Shown: piece after piece, positions 46,751 to 55,486 of the stretch
Numbering within the stretch: position 1 is the stretch's first letter
Layout: every line of letters begins with the position of its first letter
Source of the DNA: Paramagnetospirillum marisnigri
Lineage (GTDB): Bacteria > Pseudomonadota > Alphaproteobacteria > Rhodospirillales > Magnetospirillaceae
Length of the DNA: 64,000 nucleotides
Assembly (NCBI RefSeq): GCF_001650715.1
Contig: NZ_LWQT01000077.1
Coordinates: 186,001 to 250,000 of the forward strand
Direction: 5' to 3'
Notes under the pieces: generated by a model
What the model was told of the DNA's origin: nothing
Database searches by the model: none
What the model saw: only the letters and a program-made list of their open reading frames with translations
Translations under genes and position numbers: made by a program

Positions 46751-48670
46751 TCAGGCCCGGCGCCCCTGCTCCAGCCAGGCCTGAAGCATGAGGACCTGCC
46801 AGATTTCGCTTTGCCAGTTCTTGGCGCCCGAGCGCTGCTCGCTCCAGCAGCGCGCCACCAGCGACGCGTTCAGCCAACCCTGGCGGCGCAGCCGGTCCTC
46901 GGCCAGCAGGTCGTCGGCCCAGTCCTTCAGCCGCCCGCCTAGCCAGCGGCGCAGCGGCACCTCGAAGCCCATCTTGGGCCGGTCGACCAGGGCGCGGGGA
47001 ACATGGCGATACAGAACCCGCCGCAGCACTGCCTTGCCGGTGCCGCCGTCGATCTTGAGGCCGGTGGGCAGGCTCCAGGCCAATTCGGCCACGGCGGGGT
47101 CAAGGAAGGGCAGCCGCGCCTCCAGCGAGGCGGCCATGGTGGCGCGGTCGGTCTTGACGCACAGATCGTCGGGCAGATAGCCCAGCACGTCGAGCAGCAT
47201 GGTGGCCAGGGCGGGGTCCGTCACCGCCGGGGTCGGCGCGTCGAACAGGCAGGGCTTGGCGCCAGCGCTTGGCACCAGGTCGGGCATGCCGCGCCAGCGG
47301 GAATAATGCAGCCCCAGCAGCTTGGCTAGGCTGTCGGCCCCCAGCCGCTCGGCGGCGCGGCCCAGGCGGTAGCCGGGATGGCTGCGTCGCTTGGACAAGG
47401 GCGCGGCCAGGGCGGCAAGCCCCTCGGCCGGGGCCGCCAGCCATCGCGCCCCCAGCGCCCCCAGGCGCCGCAGCGGCCGGGGGGTGGCGGCCAGCCCGCG
47501 CCAGTCCCTGGGGATGGAACGGTAAATGCCGTAGCCGCCGAACAATTCGTCGGCGCCATCGCCCGACAGCGCCACCGTCACCTGCCGCCGGGTGACCTGG
47601 GCCAGCAGGGCGGTGGGCAGGGCGGCTTGGTCGGCGAAGGGCTCGTCATACATCCAGGCCAGGCGCGGCACCTGCTCCAACGCTTCGGCATCGGTGATGC
47701 GCACTTCGGTATGAAGGGTGCCGAGATGGTCGGCCACGGCGCGGGCATGGCGGCTTTCGTCCAGCCCGTCCTGGTCGAAGCCGATGGTGAAGCTGTGCAC
47801 CGGCGCGCCGGACAGCTGACGCATCAGGGCGGCGGTGATGGACGAATCGATGCCGCCCGACAGGAACAGCCCCACCGGCACATCGGCCTGCATGCGCAAG
47901 CCCACCGAGGCCCGCAGCAACTCCTCCAGCCGGTCGGCGGCCTGATCCGCCGTGCCGGTGAAGCGGCCCTCCACCGCCCGCGCCGTCGCCACCGCCGACC
48001 AATAGGGCGCAAGCGACGCCTCGCCGCCCCGCACCGTCATCACCGTGCCGGGTTCCAGCTTGCGGGCCTGGGCGTAGATGGTGTGCGGCGCCGGAATCCA
48101 GCCCAGCCGCAGATACAGCCCCATTGTGTCGCGGTCCAGGGTGCCGTCCCAGGCGGGATGGGCGGCCAGGGCCTTCAACTCGGAACCGAACAGCAGGCTG
48201 CCGCCGCACCGCGCCCAATACAGCGGCTTCTCGCCGAAACGGTCGCGGGCCAGATACAGCACCCGGTCGCGGCGGTCCCACAGGGCGAAGGCGAACATGC
48301 CGTCGAAGGCGGCCACCGCCGCCTCCACCCCCCAGGCGGAAACCGCTTCCAGCAGCACCTCGGTGTCGGAATGGCCGCGCCAGGCGATGGCGGGGTCGAG
48401 CCGCGCCTTCAGCGCCGCGTGATTGTAGATTTCGCCGTTGAAGCTGATGACCCAGCGGCCATCATGGGAGTCCATGGGCTGATGCCCCTGGGGGCTGAGA
48501 TCAAGGATGGCGAGGCGGCGGAAACCCAGCGCCAACCCGGCTTGCTCATCCACCCAGGCGCCGTCGTCATCGGGGCCGCGATGGATCAGGGTGGCGGCCA
48601 TGGCCGCCACCACCCGCGCCCGCTCGGGGGTTGTTCCGGTGATGTCGAGGAATCCGGCGAAGCCGCACAT
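46751..48670 (-). CDS. asnB: Glutamine-hydrolysing asparagine synthase (AsnB family)
   Basis: 639 residues. The N-terminal nucleophile Cys2 in MCGFAGFLD starts a class II glutamine amidotransferase domain (to about 215; ISFNGEIYNHAAL). The C-terminal synthetase domain has the PP-loop LFLSGGIDSSI and VALSGDGADELFGGYGIYRS. Such proteins make asparagine, but those in glycan loci (AsnB/WbpS-like) often transfer ammonia to sugar carboxylates. It begins 12 nt after maf, so it belongs to the flagellin-modification operon, and an amidating role there is an inference. Confidence 0.9.
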   Translation of the reverse strand: MCGFAGFLDITGTTPERARVVAAMAATLIHRGPDDDGAWVDEQAGLALGFRRLAILDLSPQGHQPMDSHDGRWVISFNGEIYNHAALKARLDPAIAWRGHSDTEVLLEAVSAWGVEAAVAAFDGMFAFALWDRRDRVLYLARDRFGEKPLYWARCGGSLLFGSELKALAAHPAWDGTLDRDTMGLYLRLGWIPAPHTIYAQARKLEPGTVMTVRGGEASLAPYWSAVATARAVEGRFTGTADQAADRLEELLRASVGLRMQADVPVGLFLSGGIDSSITAALMRQLSGAPVHSFTIGFDQDGLDESRHARAVADHLGTLHTEVRITDAEALEQVPRLAWMYDEPFADQAALPTALLAQVTRRQVTVALSGDGADELFGGYGIYRSIPRDWRGLAATPRPLRRLGALGARWLAAPAEGLAALAAPLSKRRSHPGYRLGRAAERLGADSLAKLLGLHYSRWRGMPDLVPSAGAKPCLFDAPTPAVTDPALATMLLDVLGYLPDDLCVKTDRATMAASLEARLPFLDPAVAELAWSLPTGLKIDGGTGKAVLRRVLYRHVPRALVDRPKMGFEVPLRRWLGGRLKDWADDLLAEDRLRRQGWLNASLVARCWSEQRSGAKNWQSEIWQVLMLQAWLEQGRRA

Positions 48671-48682
48671 GGAAGGACCCGG

Positions 48683-50704
48683 TCAGAAGGTGTAGCCGGG
48701 CGTGGTCTGCAACCCCTTGGCCCATTGCGGCTCCGGCCCGCCGTCGATCCAGGCCTTGCCCTCCTGGAAGATGGCGCGGGTTTCGTCGACCATTTCCTTG
48801 AGCAAGGCGTGGTAGGTGGCCAGGAAATCGGCGAACACCGCCGCCAGTTCGTCCGGATCCTCGATGCGGTTGAGGAAGACGCAGCCGCACTTGGCCATGC
48901 CGATGGTCGGGCCGACGAACATGGCATAGACATGGGAATAGGGACTGGTCACCCAGTTCCGGTTGATCTCGGTCAGCCGATGCAGCATCCAGCGGAAGTC
49001 GTGGCCTTCGCGCTGGATGGCGGCGTACAGTCCGTCAATAGCTGCCTCGAAGGCGTCGATCTCGGCGATATAGGCCGGAAAGTCGAAGCGGGGCAGATAG
49101 CTGCCCTTGGCCAGGAAGGTGGCATCCTTGCGGACCCGGGCATAGATGGCCTCGCGGTCCAACGGCTGGCCTTCGAATTCCAGCGCCTCGGACAGCTTGG
49201 GCACGGTGCCCTTGATGAAGCCGCCATCGCTGCAATTGAAGGCGCGCAGGCCGAACTTGGTGACCTTGCCTTCCAGCATGTCACGGGTCCAGGACAGCAC
49301 CAGGTTGGACTGGATGGTGCCGCCGAAATTGCCGGGAAAGCTGTAATCCCCAACCATCTTGCCGGTCTTGAAGGTCTTCGAGGTGTAATAGGCGGTGTTC
49401 TTGGAGTGATGGGACTCGCCGTCGCGCCAGCCGCAATCCATGCCGAACAGATAGACGTGGCGGAACCCCATGCGCGCCGCCACCGCCACGATGGTGTTGG
49501 CCACGTTGGGGCCGATGGCGGTCATTTCGGGGAAGTCGCCCTTGAAGCAGCGGGTCGAGACCACGCTGTCGCGGAAGAAGTAGTAGGACTCGTCGAACAG
49601 GGCGGAAATGCGGGGATTGACCGTCGCCGAGGCCACCAGCTTGATGCCGGTGAAGCGCCGCTCGGGGAAGCGCTCGGCATTCAGGTCCAGCATGTGCTCG
49701 AAAAAGTCCCAGACCTGGACCACGTTTTCCAGTTCCACGTGGTAGTCGGGCACGATGCCATGGGCCAGCAGGATCTGCAGTGACGATCCGCCCGAGAAGA
49801 TCACCGCGTGATCGCGCCACTTCTTGATGTATTCGATGTCGTTGTCCACCGACGGTCCCGAGGTGATCAGGAAGGCGGGCGCGCTGATGGGAAGCTGAAA
49901 GTCTCCCGACAGCATATGACAGTCGTATTTCTGCAGATTGGCTATGGTGTTCCACAGCATCTTGCGCTCGTCCTCGAAATATCCGCGCTGGATCATCTTC
50001 AGCGGAACATTGTTGACGAGATCCTCGAAGGCCTTGTCCAACGCCCAGGACGGGTAATGGCGATAGTAGTACGAGCCGTCGATGCCCAGATCGCCCTGCT
50101 CCTCCACCAACACCGCCAGATCGCGCACCAGCTGGACCGGCAACTCGCCCAGGACGAAGGACAGCTTGGTCCCGGTCTGATCGCAGCGGTCGGCAATGGC
50201 ACTCCAGTCGATGGTCGCCAGGGAATGCAGAACGAATTCGTCGATGGCTTCCACCACCACCACCCAATCCACCGTCAGGCTCTCCACCAGGGTGGGCAGG
50301 TGATGGCCAAGACCGAGGCCGAAGACGAACAGGAAACCGGCCCGGCAGACCGGCGCCCCGGTCAGGACGGTGGCCTTATGGCGGACGACACTGTCGAGCA
50401 TGCTGTTGAACAGCCGAGCCGAACTGGGGCTGTCGCCGGACATGGCGTTGACGACCTGATAGCCCACCCGGCGCGGGGTCTCGATGAAGTCCCGCGCCTG
50501 TGCCAGCGCCAGTTCGCGGCCGTCGCACTTATAGAGCCGACCGCTGCCCAGGTCGATATCCACCGGCACGCCTTGGTCGCGGATGATGCTGCTGAGCGGC
50601 GTCCGGATGGCCGTCAGCCGCTCATGCACCTCGGGAAACCGACGCCGGAACAGTTCCAGGTTACGTTCGAACAGTCCCGGCGATCCGTCGGCGGCCTCGG
50701 TCAT
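48683..50704 (-). CDS. maf: Motility-associated factor glycosyltransferase Maf (DUF115)
   Basis: 673 residues of the Maf flagellin glycosyltransferase family. The central DUF115 domain (about 215-430) includes FLITSGPSVDNDIEYIKKWR, IVPDYHVELENVVQVWDF and GMDCGWRDGESHHSKN, flanked by N- and C-terminal alpha-helical regions. From memory, a Maf of Magnetospirillum AMB-1, needed for flagellin glycosylation and flagellum formation, has been structurally studied, and this protein is likely that one or a near relative. ATG at 50704 overlaps the upstream stop by 1 nt; a GTG one codon earlier is also open. Confidence 0.92.
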   Translation of the reverse strand: MTEAADGSPGLFERNLELFRRRFPEVHERLTAIRTPLSSIIRDQGVPVDIDLGSGRLYKCDGRELALAQARDFIETPRRVGYQVVNAMSGDSPSSARLFNSMLDSVVRHKATVLTGAPVCRAGFLFVFGLGLGHHLPTLVESLTVDWVVVVEAIDEFVLHSLATIDWSAIADRCDQTGTKLSFVLGELPVQLVRDLAVLVEEQGDLGIDGSYYYRHYPSWALDKAFEDLVNNVPLKMIQRGYFEDERKMLWNTIANLQKYDCHMLSGDFQLPISAPAFLITSGPSVDNDIEYIKKWRDHAVIFSGGSSLQILLAHGIVPDYHVELENVVQVWDFFEHMLDLNAERFPERRFTGIKLVASATVNPRISALFDESYYFFRDSVVSTRCFKGDFPEMTAIGPNVANTIVAVAARMGFRHVYLFGMDCGWRDGESHHSKNTAYYTSKTFKTGKMVGDYSFPGNFGGTIQSNLVLSWTRDMLEGKVTKFGLRAFNCSDGGFIKGTVPKLSEALEFEGQPLDREAIYARVRKDATFLAKGSYLPRFDFPAYIAEIDAFEAAIDGLYAAIQREGHDFRWMLHRLTEINRNWVTSPYSHVYAMFVGPTIGMAKCGCVFLNRIEDPDELAAVFADFLATYHALLKEMVDETRAIFQEGKAWIDGGPEPQWAKGLQTTPGYTF

Positions 50705-52617
50705 CACGCCTGCAGGCGTCCAAGGGCCTGGGTCACCGCGTCCTCGATCATGGCGGCGAAGCCCTTGGGCGAGAAGGCCGGAACCGCGGCAAGCCGCTCG
50801 GGCAACGCCGCCCGCATGGCCGACAGCGCCGCCACATTCCCCGCCAGGGCGCTCGCCGCCGCCACATAGGCGGCCACATCGGACGCCACCAGGCTCTCGC
50901 CCAAACCGGCCGCGGCCAGGAAGGCCCCCATATCGGCGCCGACGCCCTCGCTGGCCAGGGCAATCACCGGAGCGCCACCGCGGAGGAACTCGCCAAAGGC
51001 AAGGTTATCGGCGGAGGGGAACGGCATCAGGGCCACATCGATGCTGGCGGCGAATTCGGCGCGGCTGCCACCCCGGACCACGTCGATACGGTGGGAGACA
51101 CCGGCATTGCCGAACAGGGCCACCACCTCGTCCACCATCGGCGGGTCCTGGAACAGGCCGGTATCACGGAACAACAGGGTCGAGCCCGGAACCGCCTGCA
51201 GGATACGCCCCCAGACCATGGCCAGTCGCGGGGTGAGTTCCGCCCGGGACAGTTCGGTCCCGAAGGTGATGGTTCCCGCCTCGACGGCGGGAGCAGGCGT
51301 CGCCACCGGCGCCGCCCCCAAGGGGTCACCCAGGCAATAGCGACCCGAGGCGAGCGCGATCTCGCCCTCGCCCGCTTCACGACCCACGACACAGGCCAGG
51401 TAATTGCCGGGCGCGCGCCCGGCCACCGGGAGATGCAGCCAATTGATCTGCAAGGGCGCGGTATTGCGCTGGAACAGCCCACTCTTGGCGGGGGCCAACA
51501 GACCATCGGCGTCGATCACCACATGCACGCCCTCGCCACGGATCAGGGCACCCATGGTGGTGACGTCCAGGGCGGATACGTCACGCCACAGCTCGAAGGC
51601 GCCACGGGTCCAATAATTGGCGGGACTGTCGGCTTCGCCCTTGCCGAAGCCGATGACATTGACCTTGGAGCGGTCATGGGCCTTGGCGACGGCGCCAACC
51701 ATGGCCCGCAGTTCGGGGGTGTCGAGGGAGGAGCAGAGATAGCAGATGCGGATGGGCGAGGCCCCGGCATATTTGGGCGCCGGGCGCACCGTCTTCGGCG
51801 CGGCGGCGGCCAGTTGCGCCGCCCAAGCCTCGGCGATACCGGTCGCCTTGATCTCGGCACCGTCGAAATAGCGGAAATCGGCCATGGCCGCGCCAAGAAT
51901 GGCGGCCGAGGTCGGGGCGCGGGCGATGGCTTCCTGATGGCAGGCCAGACCCTCGCGGGCCGTGCCGGACTTGATCAGGCAATGGGCGAGGCGGCTGAGC
52001 AGGGTGGCGCTGGGACCCGCCAGGGTGGCGATGGAGCGCAGCATGCCGATGGCTTCGGCGGTATCACCCCGCAGCAACTGGATCTGGGCATAGGTGTCCA
52101 GGGCTTCCACATCATTGGAGGTGACGCTGAGATGCTGCTCCACATGGAATTTGGCCTGTTCCAGATCCCCCATGTTCATGGCGGCGATGCCACGGGCCAG
52201 CAAGGGCTTGGCGGTGATCTGCGTCAGGATTTCGGTGAACTTGGGGAAGTCCGGCCCGAAATAGGGAGTTACTTCATTGGCGGCCTCTTCGGTGGTGGCC
52301 AGCTTGGCATAGTAGATGGCGTCGGCCAGGCAACCGGCCAGACCGTAGAGCACCGCCAGGATTTCCGGCACCTCCGCCGGATAGGACACGCTGTCCACCT
52401 GGGACCGCAGCAGCTTGATGGCATAACCGATGCCACCGGCACGGTAATAGATGGCGGCCAGGGCGCAGGTGACGTCGGCGACCAAACCCGGCTCGGAAAT
52501 TGAGGTCTCGGCGAGAGCCAGAGCCGCCTTGTCGTCCCCGGCTCGGACCAGCTCCATCATCTTGCTGCGGAAATCTTGGACGGCCCCGGCCGCCGCCTGG
52601 CTGTTGGAATTGGACAC
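50704..52617 (-). CDS. TPR protein with GT41-like (O-GlcNAc-transferase-type) C-terminal domain
   Basis: 637 residues, GTG start at 52617 behind a G-rich ribosome binding site. The N-terminal half (about 15-260) is a set of degenerate tetratricopeptide helices (e.g. DLEQAKFHVEQHLSVTSNDV). The C-terminal half (about 275-620) resembles SPINDLY/OGT catalytic domains: RICYLCSSLDTPE, PLQINWLHLPVAGRAPGNYL, ITFGTELSRAELTP and DVALMPFPSADNLAFGEFL. TPR-GT41 proteins such as Caulobacter FlmG modify flagellin. Its position between flaF and maf argues for flagellin as substrate. The catalytic lysine usual in GT41 could not be placed. Confidence 0.82.
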   Translation of the reverse strand: MSNSNSQAAAGAVQDFRSKMMELVRAGDDKAALALAETSISEPGLVADVTCALAAIYYRAGGIGYAIKLLRSQVDSVSYPAEVPEILAVLYGLAGCLADAIYYAKLATTEEAANEVTPYFGPDFPKFTEILTQITAKPLLARGIAAMNMGDLEQAKFHVEQHLSVTSNDVEALDTYAQIQLLRGDTAEAIGMLRSIATLAGPSATLLSRLAHCLIKSGTAREGLACHQEAIARAPTSAAILGAAMADFRYFDGAEIKATGIAEAWAAQLAAAAPKTVRPAPKYAGASPIRICYLCSSLDTPELRAMVGAVAKAHDRSKVNVIGFGKGEADSPANYWTRGAFELWRDVSALDVTTMGALIRGEGVHVVIDADGLLAPAKSGLFQRNTAPLQINWLHLPVAGRAPGNYLACVVGREAGEGEIALASGRYCLGDPLGAAPVATPAPAVEAGTITFGTELSRAELTPRLAMVWGRILQAVPGSTLLFRDTGLFQDPPMVDEVVALFGNAGVSHRIDVVRGGSRAEFAASIDVALMPFPSADNLAFGEFLRGGAPVIALASEGVGADMGAFLAAAGLGESLVASDVAAYVAAASALAGNVAALSAMRAALPERLAAVPAFSPKGFAAMIEDAVTQALGRLQA

Positions 52618-52660
52618 GGATCACCCCCTGGTCTTGCGTCCCGACGATAAATACCGCCGA

Positions 52661-53089
52661 TCAGATCACTTCATTGGTGGTTAGATTGGCCTGGGGCTGT
52701 GGCTCCGTCCCTTCCTTGGGGGGGATGACCGTGAACAGGCCACCAGCCAACTGCCGGTTGATATTGATCAGGACGTCGGCCTTGCTGCGTTCGCGGGTGG
52801 CGATGATATCGACCGTGCGCTTATCGACGAAATTGGATAGCGACAGCCAGTTCTGGCGCAACTCCAGCGGCAGGTCGCATTCGGGTGAAGACAGCTCCGA
52901 CTGATAGATCGTCCACAGCTTCCAGTTGAGACGCACAGCCCCCAGGAAATCCTCGATATCCACCGATTCCGATTGCCCTTCCGACATGCGCCGTGCCGTC
53001 TCGGTCAGCGCCCAGGCCTCGGTCTCACGCGGGTTTCCCCCGGCAGGAATAGACCGATAGCGGCCTTGATCGGTTTTGGGATAGGCCAT
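52661..53089 (-). CDS. flaF: Flagellar biosynthesis regulator FlaF
   Basis: 142 residues with the FlaF pattern: an N-terminal YPKTDQGRYRSIPAGGNPRETEAWALTE-like lead, then a helical core with LGAVRLNWKLWTIYQSELSS and NWLSLSNFVDKRTVDIIATR. FlaF is needed for flagellin translation or export and acts with FlbT in Caulobacter, where FlbT binds the flagellin mRNA leader. FlbT is not seen here. The C-terminal 35 residues are unlike the family. It is downstream of flagellin after the terminator. Confidence 0.87.
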   Translation of the reverse strand: MAYPKTDQGRYRSIPAGGNPRETEAWALTETARRMSEGQSESVDIEDFLGAVRLNWKLWTIYQSELSSPECDLPLELRQNWLSLSNFVDKRTVDIIATRERSKADVLININRQLAGGLFTVIPPKEGTEPQPQANLTTNEVI

Positions 53090-53189
53090 TTGAGCGAACC
53101 TCCGGCTTCACAGGCGATGATCCCGTAACAATGAGCCTGGATTGGTTAAGTTTGGGTTGATGGCTCACCAAAAGCCAGTCGCGCGTCAC

Positions 53190-53225
53190 GAAAGAAAAAG
53201 CGGACGGCGATAAACGCCGTCCGCT
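53190..53225 (-). terminator. Rho-independent terminator of the flagellin gene
   Basis: An 11-bp perfect stem AGCGGACGGCG/CGCCGTCCGCT (53199-53209, 53215-53225) with loop ATAAA. On the minus strand it is followed by TTTTTCTTTC. It lies 31 nt past the flagellin stop, so flaF and the glycosyltransferases depend on read-through or their own promoter. Confidence 0.85.
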
Positions 53226-53256
53226 CAATTCTACCAAGCTCTAACGAGCCCGCGAC

Positions 53257-54150
53257 TTACCGGAAGAGCGACAGAACGCCCTGCTCGGCCTGGGCGGCCC
53301 CGGAGAGCGCCTGAATGCCGAGCTGCTGACGTGTCTGCAGCGACACCAGGTTGGCGCCTTCTTCGTTCAGATCGGTCAGCACCAGCTTGTCGCCGCCGAT
53401 CTTCAGGGTATTGATGTATTCCTTGGTGAAGTCCAGACGGGTCTGGAGCAGAGCCACGTTGGCACCCAGGGTCTTCGCAGTGGTACGAACCGAGGTGATG
53501 CCCGATTCGAACATGGCGATGTAGGCGTCGAACACCGACACCGACGAGGACACCGAGGAGAAGCCGGCGAACATCGACACACCGGCGATACGGGAGATAC
53601 CGGCCGAGGTAGCGATGACGGAGGCGCCCAGGGTGAAGGCGGTCATGACCAGGCCACCGGACACTGTGACGTTGGCGCCGTCCACCTGCAGAACGTTGGC
53701 GGTCTTTTCCGAGAACTGCACCTTGATGTTCGAAGCGGTCGCGTTGATCAGGTTCAGGCCCTGATAGGACGCGTCGTTCGCAAGGTAGTTCATCTGAGAG
53801 GCCAGGGTATTCAGCTGGTCGCCGAGGGTCTTACGGTCCGCTTCGGACGCAGACTTGGCGGAGAGCACGATACCTTTCATCTGGACCATCAGGTTTTCAA
53901 CCTTCGTCACCGCATTAAGAGCGGTCGACAGATTGCTGATACCCTGATCGATTTCGGACTTGCGGGTCGACATGTCGCCCGCGCGATCCTTCAGGGACTT
54001 GTCCTGGAAGAACGCAACCGCGTCGTCGATGGCGGAGCTGACGTTCTTGCCGGTGGACAGGCGGGTATTGGTACGAGCAACGAGGTCGCCGGTATTTTGC
54101 AGCGACAGCAGGTTGTTGCGGATCGTGGCAGAGAGTGTGACGTCGGCCAT
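53257..54150 (-). CDS. fliC: Flagellin
   Basis: 297 residues, a short flagellin with D0/D1 domains. The N-terminal part (MADVTLSATIRNNLLSLQNT, then RLSTGKNVSSAIDDAVAFFQ) and the C-terminal coil (LQTRLDFTKEYINTLKIGGD and onwards to QQLGIQALSGAAQAEQGVLS) are conserved. The small central domain (about 165-215) is rich in Ser, Thr, Ala and Gly (SMFAGFSSVSSSVSV), giving many O-glycosylation candidates. AAGGA lies 7 nt before the ATG. It has a 5' leader hairpin and its own terminator. Codon use looks normal for the window. Confidence 0.96.
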   Translation of the reverse strand: MADVTLSATIRNNLLSLQNTGDLVARTNTRLSTGKNVSSAIDDAVAFFQDKSLKDRAGDMSTRKSEIDQGISNLSTALNAVTKVENLMVQMKGIVLSAKSASEADRKTLGDQLNTLASQMNYLANDASYQGLNLINATASNIKVQFSEKTANVLQVDGANVTVSGGLVMTAFTLGASVIATSAGISRIAGVSMFAGFSSVSSSVSVFDAYIAMFESGITSVRTTAKTLGANVALLQTRLDFTKEYINTLKIGGDKLVLTDLNEEGANLVSLQTRQQLGIQALSGAAQAEQGVLSLFR

Positions 54151-54189
54151 GGCGATATCCTTTCTGGATTAAGCCGTTTGACAATCGCA

Positions 54190-54229
54190 GGCCTTTGAGG
54201 CTGCGCCAATTCTAGCGGCCTCAACGGCC
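54190..54229 (-). promoter_or_regulatory. Hairpin in the flagellin 5' leader
   Basis: On the minus strand GGCC-G-TTGAGGC pairs with GCCTCAA-A-GGCC around a 16-nt loop: a 7-bp plus 4-bp stem with one mismatch. It lies 40-79 nt before the flagellin start codon and so is in the mRNA leader if the promoter is at 54282-54297. In Caulobacter the flagellin leader is the site of FlbT control, and FlaF is encoded just downstream here. Confidence 0.55.
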
Positions 54230-54281
54230 TGGGCAAGGACCAGATTTCGATCCCTACTGACTGTAGCCTAGGAGATATTCC

Positions 54282-54297
54282 AGCGAAATGCAAGCCC
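54282..54297 (-). promoter_or_regulatory. Weak sigma-54-like promoter for flagellin
   Basis: On the minus strand GGGCTTGCATTTCGCT has the GG-N10-GC spacing of sigma-54 promoters and shares the TCGCW form of the -12 element with the match at 35770-35785. The -24 element is only partial. If used, the leader would be about 120 nt. The 256-bp gap 54151-54406 has no gene and must also hold the plus-strand thioesterase promoter. Confidence 0.3.
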
Positions 54298-54406
54298 TTT
54301 GACGGATTAGGGGATTCAGCCGAGACGCGGCGGCATTGACCCTCCCTCCGCCAGCGCTTAGCCTGCCAGTCAGCCGCCCCAGGACAGAGCGTCAGGATAC
54401 ACCGTC

Positions 54407-54835
54407 ATGCCGCGGGTCACCATCGAGATACCCCCAGATTTCCAGTTTGCCACCGAGATTACCATCTGCATCGGCCAGATCAATTACGGCCACCACCTGG
54501 ATAACGCGGCCTTGCTGTCGCTGGTCTCAGAGGCCCGGGTCCGCTTCCTCAAATCGCTGGGCTATGGGGAACTGGACGTGGAGGGATTGGGCATCATCGT
54601 GGCCGATGCCGCCATCCGCTATCGCTCCGAGGCCTTCCACGGCGAGATCCTGGTGTTCGAGATGGCCGCCGCCGACCTCAACAAATACGGCTGCGATCTG
54701 GTCTGGCGCGCCCGCGCCAAGGAGGACGGCCGCGAGGTCGCCCAGGGCAAGACCGGCATCCTGTTCTTCGATTACGCCGCCCGCAAACCCGCTCCCGCGC
54801 CGCCCGAATTCCTCCGCAAGACCGGCCTGGCCTGA
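54407..54835 (+). CDS. 4HBT-superfamily thioesterase
   Basis: 142 residues with a hot-dog fold pattern: CIGQINYGHHLDNAALLSLV (the NYGHHLDN segment is the 4HBT active-site region), GLGIIVADAAIRYRSEAFHG, and GKTGILFFDYAARKPAP. It would hydrolyse an acyl-CoA; chain length cannot be read. The divergent gap with flagellin is shared, but no link to motility is evident. The lipoprotein gene follows 29 nt downstream. Confidence 0.85.
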   Translation: MPRVTIEIPPDFQFATEITICIGQINYGHHLDNAALLSLVSEARVRFLKSLGYGELDVEGLGIIVADAAIRYRSEAFHGEILVFEMAAADLNKYGCDLVWRARAKEDGREVAQGKTGILFFDYAARKPAPAPPEFLRKTGLA

Positions 54836-54864
54836 CCTTCGCCCCCTCCCCGGACACAACGCCC

Positions 54865-55398
54865 ATGATCAAGCGCTTCCTCTCGCTCGGCGCCGCCGCT
54901 TTGGCCACCCTGGTCAGCGGCTGCGGCGACGGCCCCTCCACGGTTCCCGGCACCTATCGCAGTCCGGCGACCTGGAGTTCGTTCATCTACGCCACCTCGT
55001 CAGGGCCGCTGCTGCTGGATCTGCGCGGCGACCCGTTCGGCGGCGGAGCCGCGACCCTGGCTCGGGCCGTGTCCACGGCGGTCGCCGGGGCCGTTCCCGG
55101 CCGCCCCTTCCAGGTCACCCTCGACCCCGCCTCCGCCGCCCAAGCCAAATACCGCATCGTGATGATCCTGGGCGCCGCCGCCGGGGCCGACGAGCGAGCC
55201 GCCTGCGCCGGCGGCGCCAAGGGCGGGTCCGCCCCGGTGGGCCAGGGACGATTGGAGGTGGTGGCCTCGTTTTGCGAGGGCGACGCGCCGCTGTCCTCGT
55301 CACGCGGCTGGGTCGCCCGGCTGGACGGCCCCGATGACCGCCGGTTCGGCCTGCTGATCGGCCAGCTTGCCCGCGACCTGATCGGCCAGCCTCCGTGA
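54865..55398 (+). CDS. Predicted lipoprotein, unknown
   Basis: 177 residues. The N-terminus MIKRFLSLGAAALATLVSGC ends in a lipobox (LVSGC), so Cys20 would be lipidated and the protein anchored in a membrane. The rest is beta-rich, with two further cysteines (about 113 and 138), and is not recognised. It is in the same direction as the thioesterase gene with a 29-nt gap. Confidence 0.75.
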   Translation: MIKRFLSLGAAALATLVSGCGDGPSTVPGTYRSPATWSSFIYATSSGPLLLDLRGDPFGGGAATLARAVSTAVAGAVPGRPFQVTLDPASAAQAKYRIVMILGAAAGADERAACAGGAKGGSAPVGQGRLEVVASFCEGDAPLSSSRGWVARLDGPDDRRFGLLIGQLARDLIGQPP

Positions 55399-55486
55399 GA
55401 CGGCGGCACGGCGAATCCAGTTCGTGACATTTGCTAAAGAATGAGTTAACGTTGGCTTACTTATGTTCAGCCAGAAAGGCAGGACC

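Noticed and set aside
50583-51236. Plus-strand Arg/Pro-rich frame opposite maf and the TPR protein
   Set aside because: Composition of a shadow frame; no start signal; antisense to two overlapping genes with clear family features.
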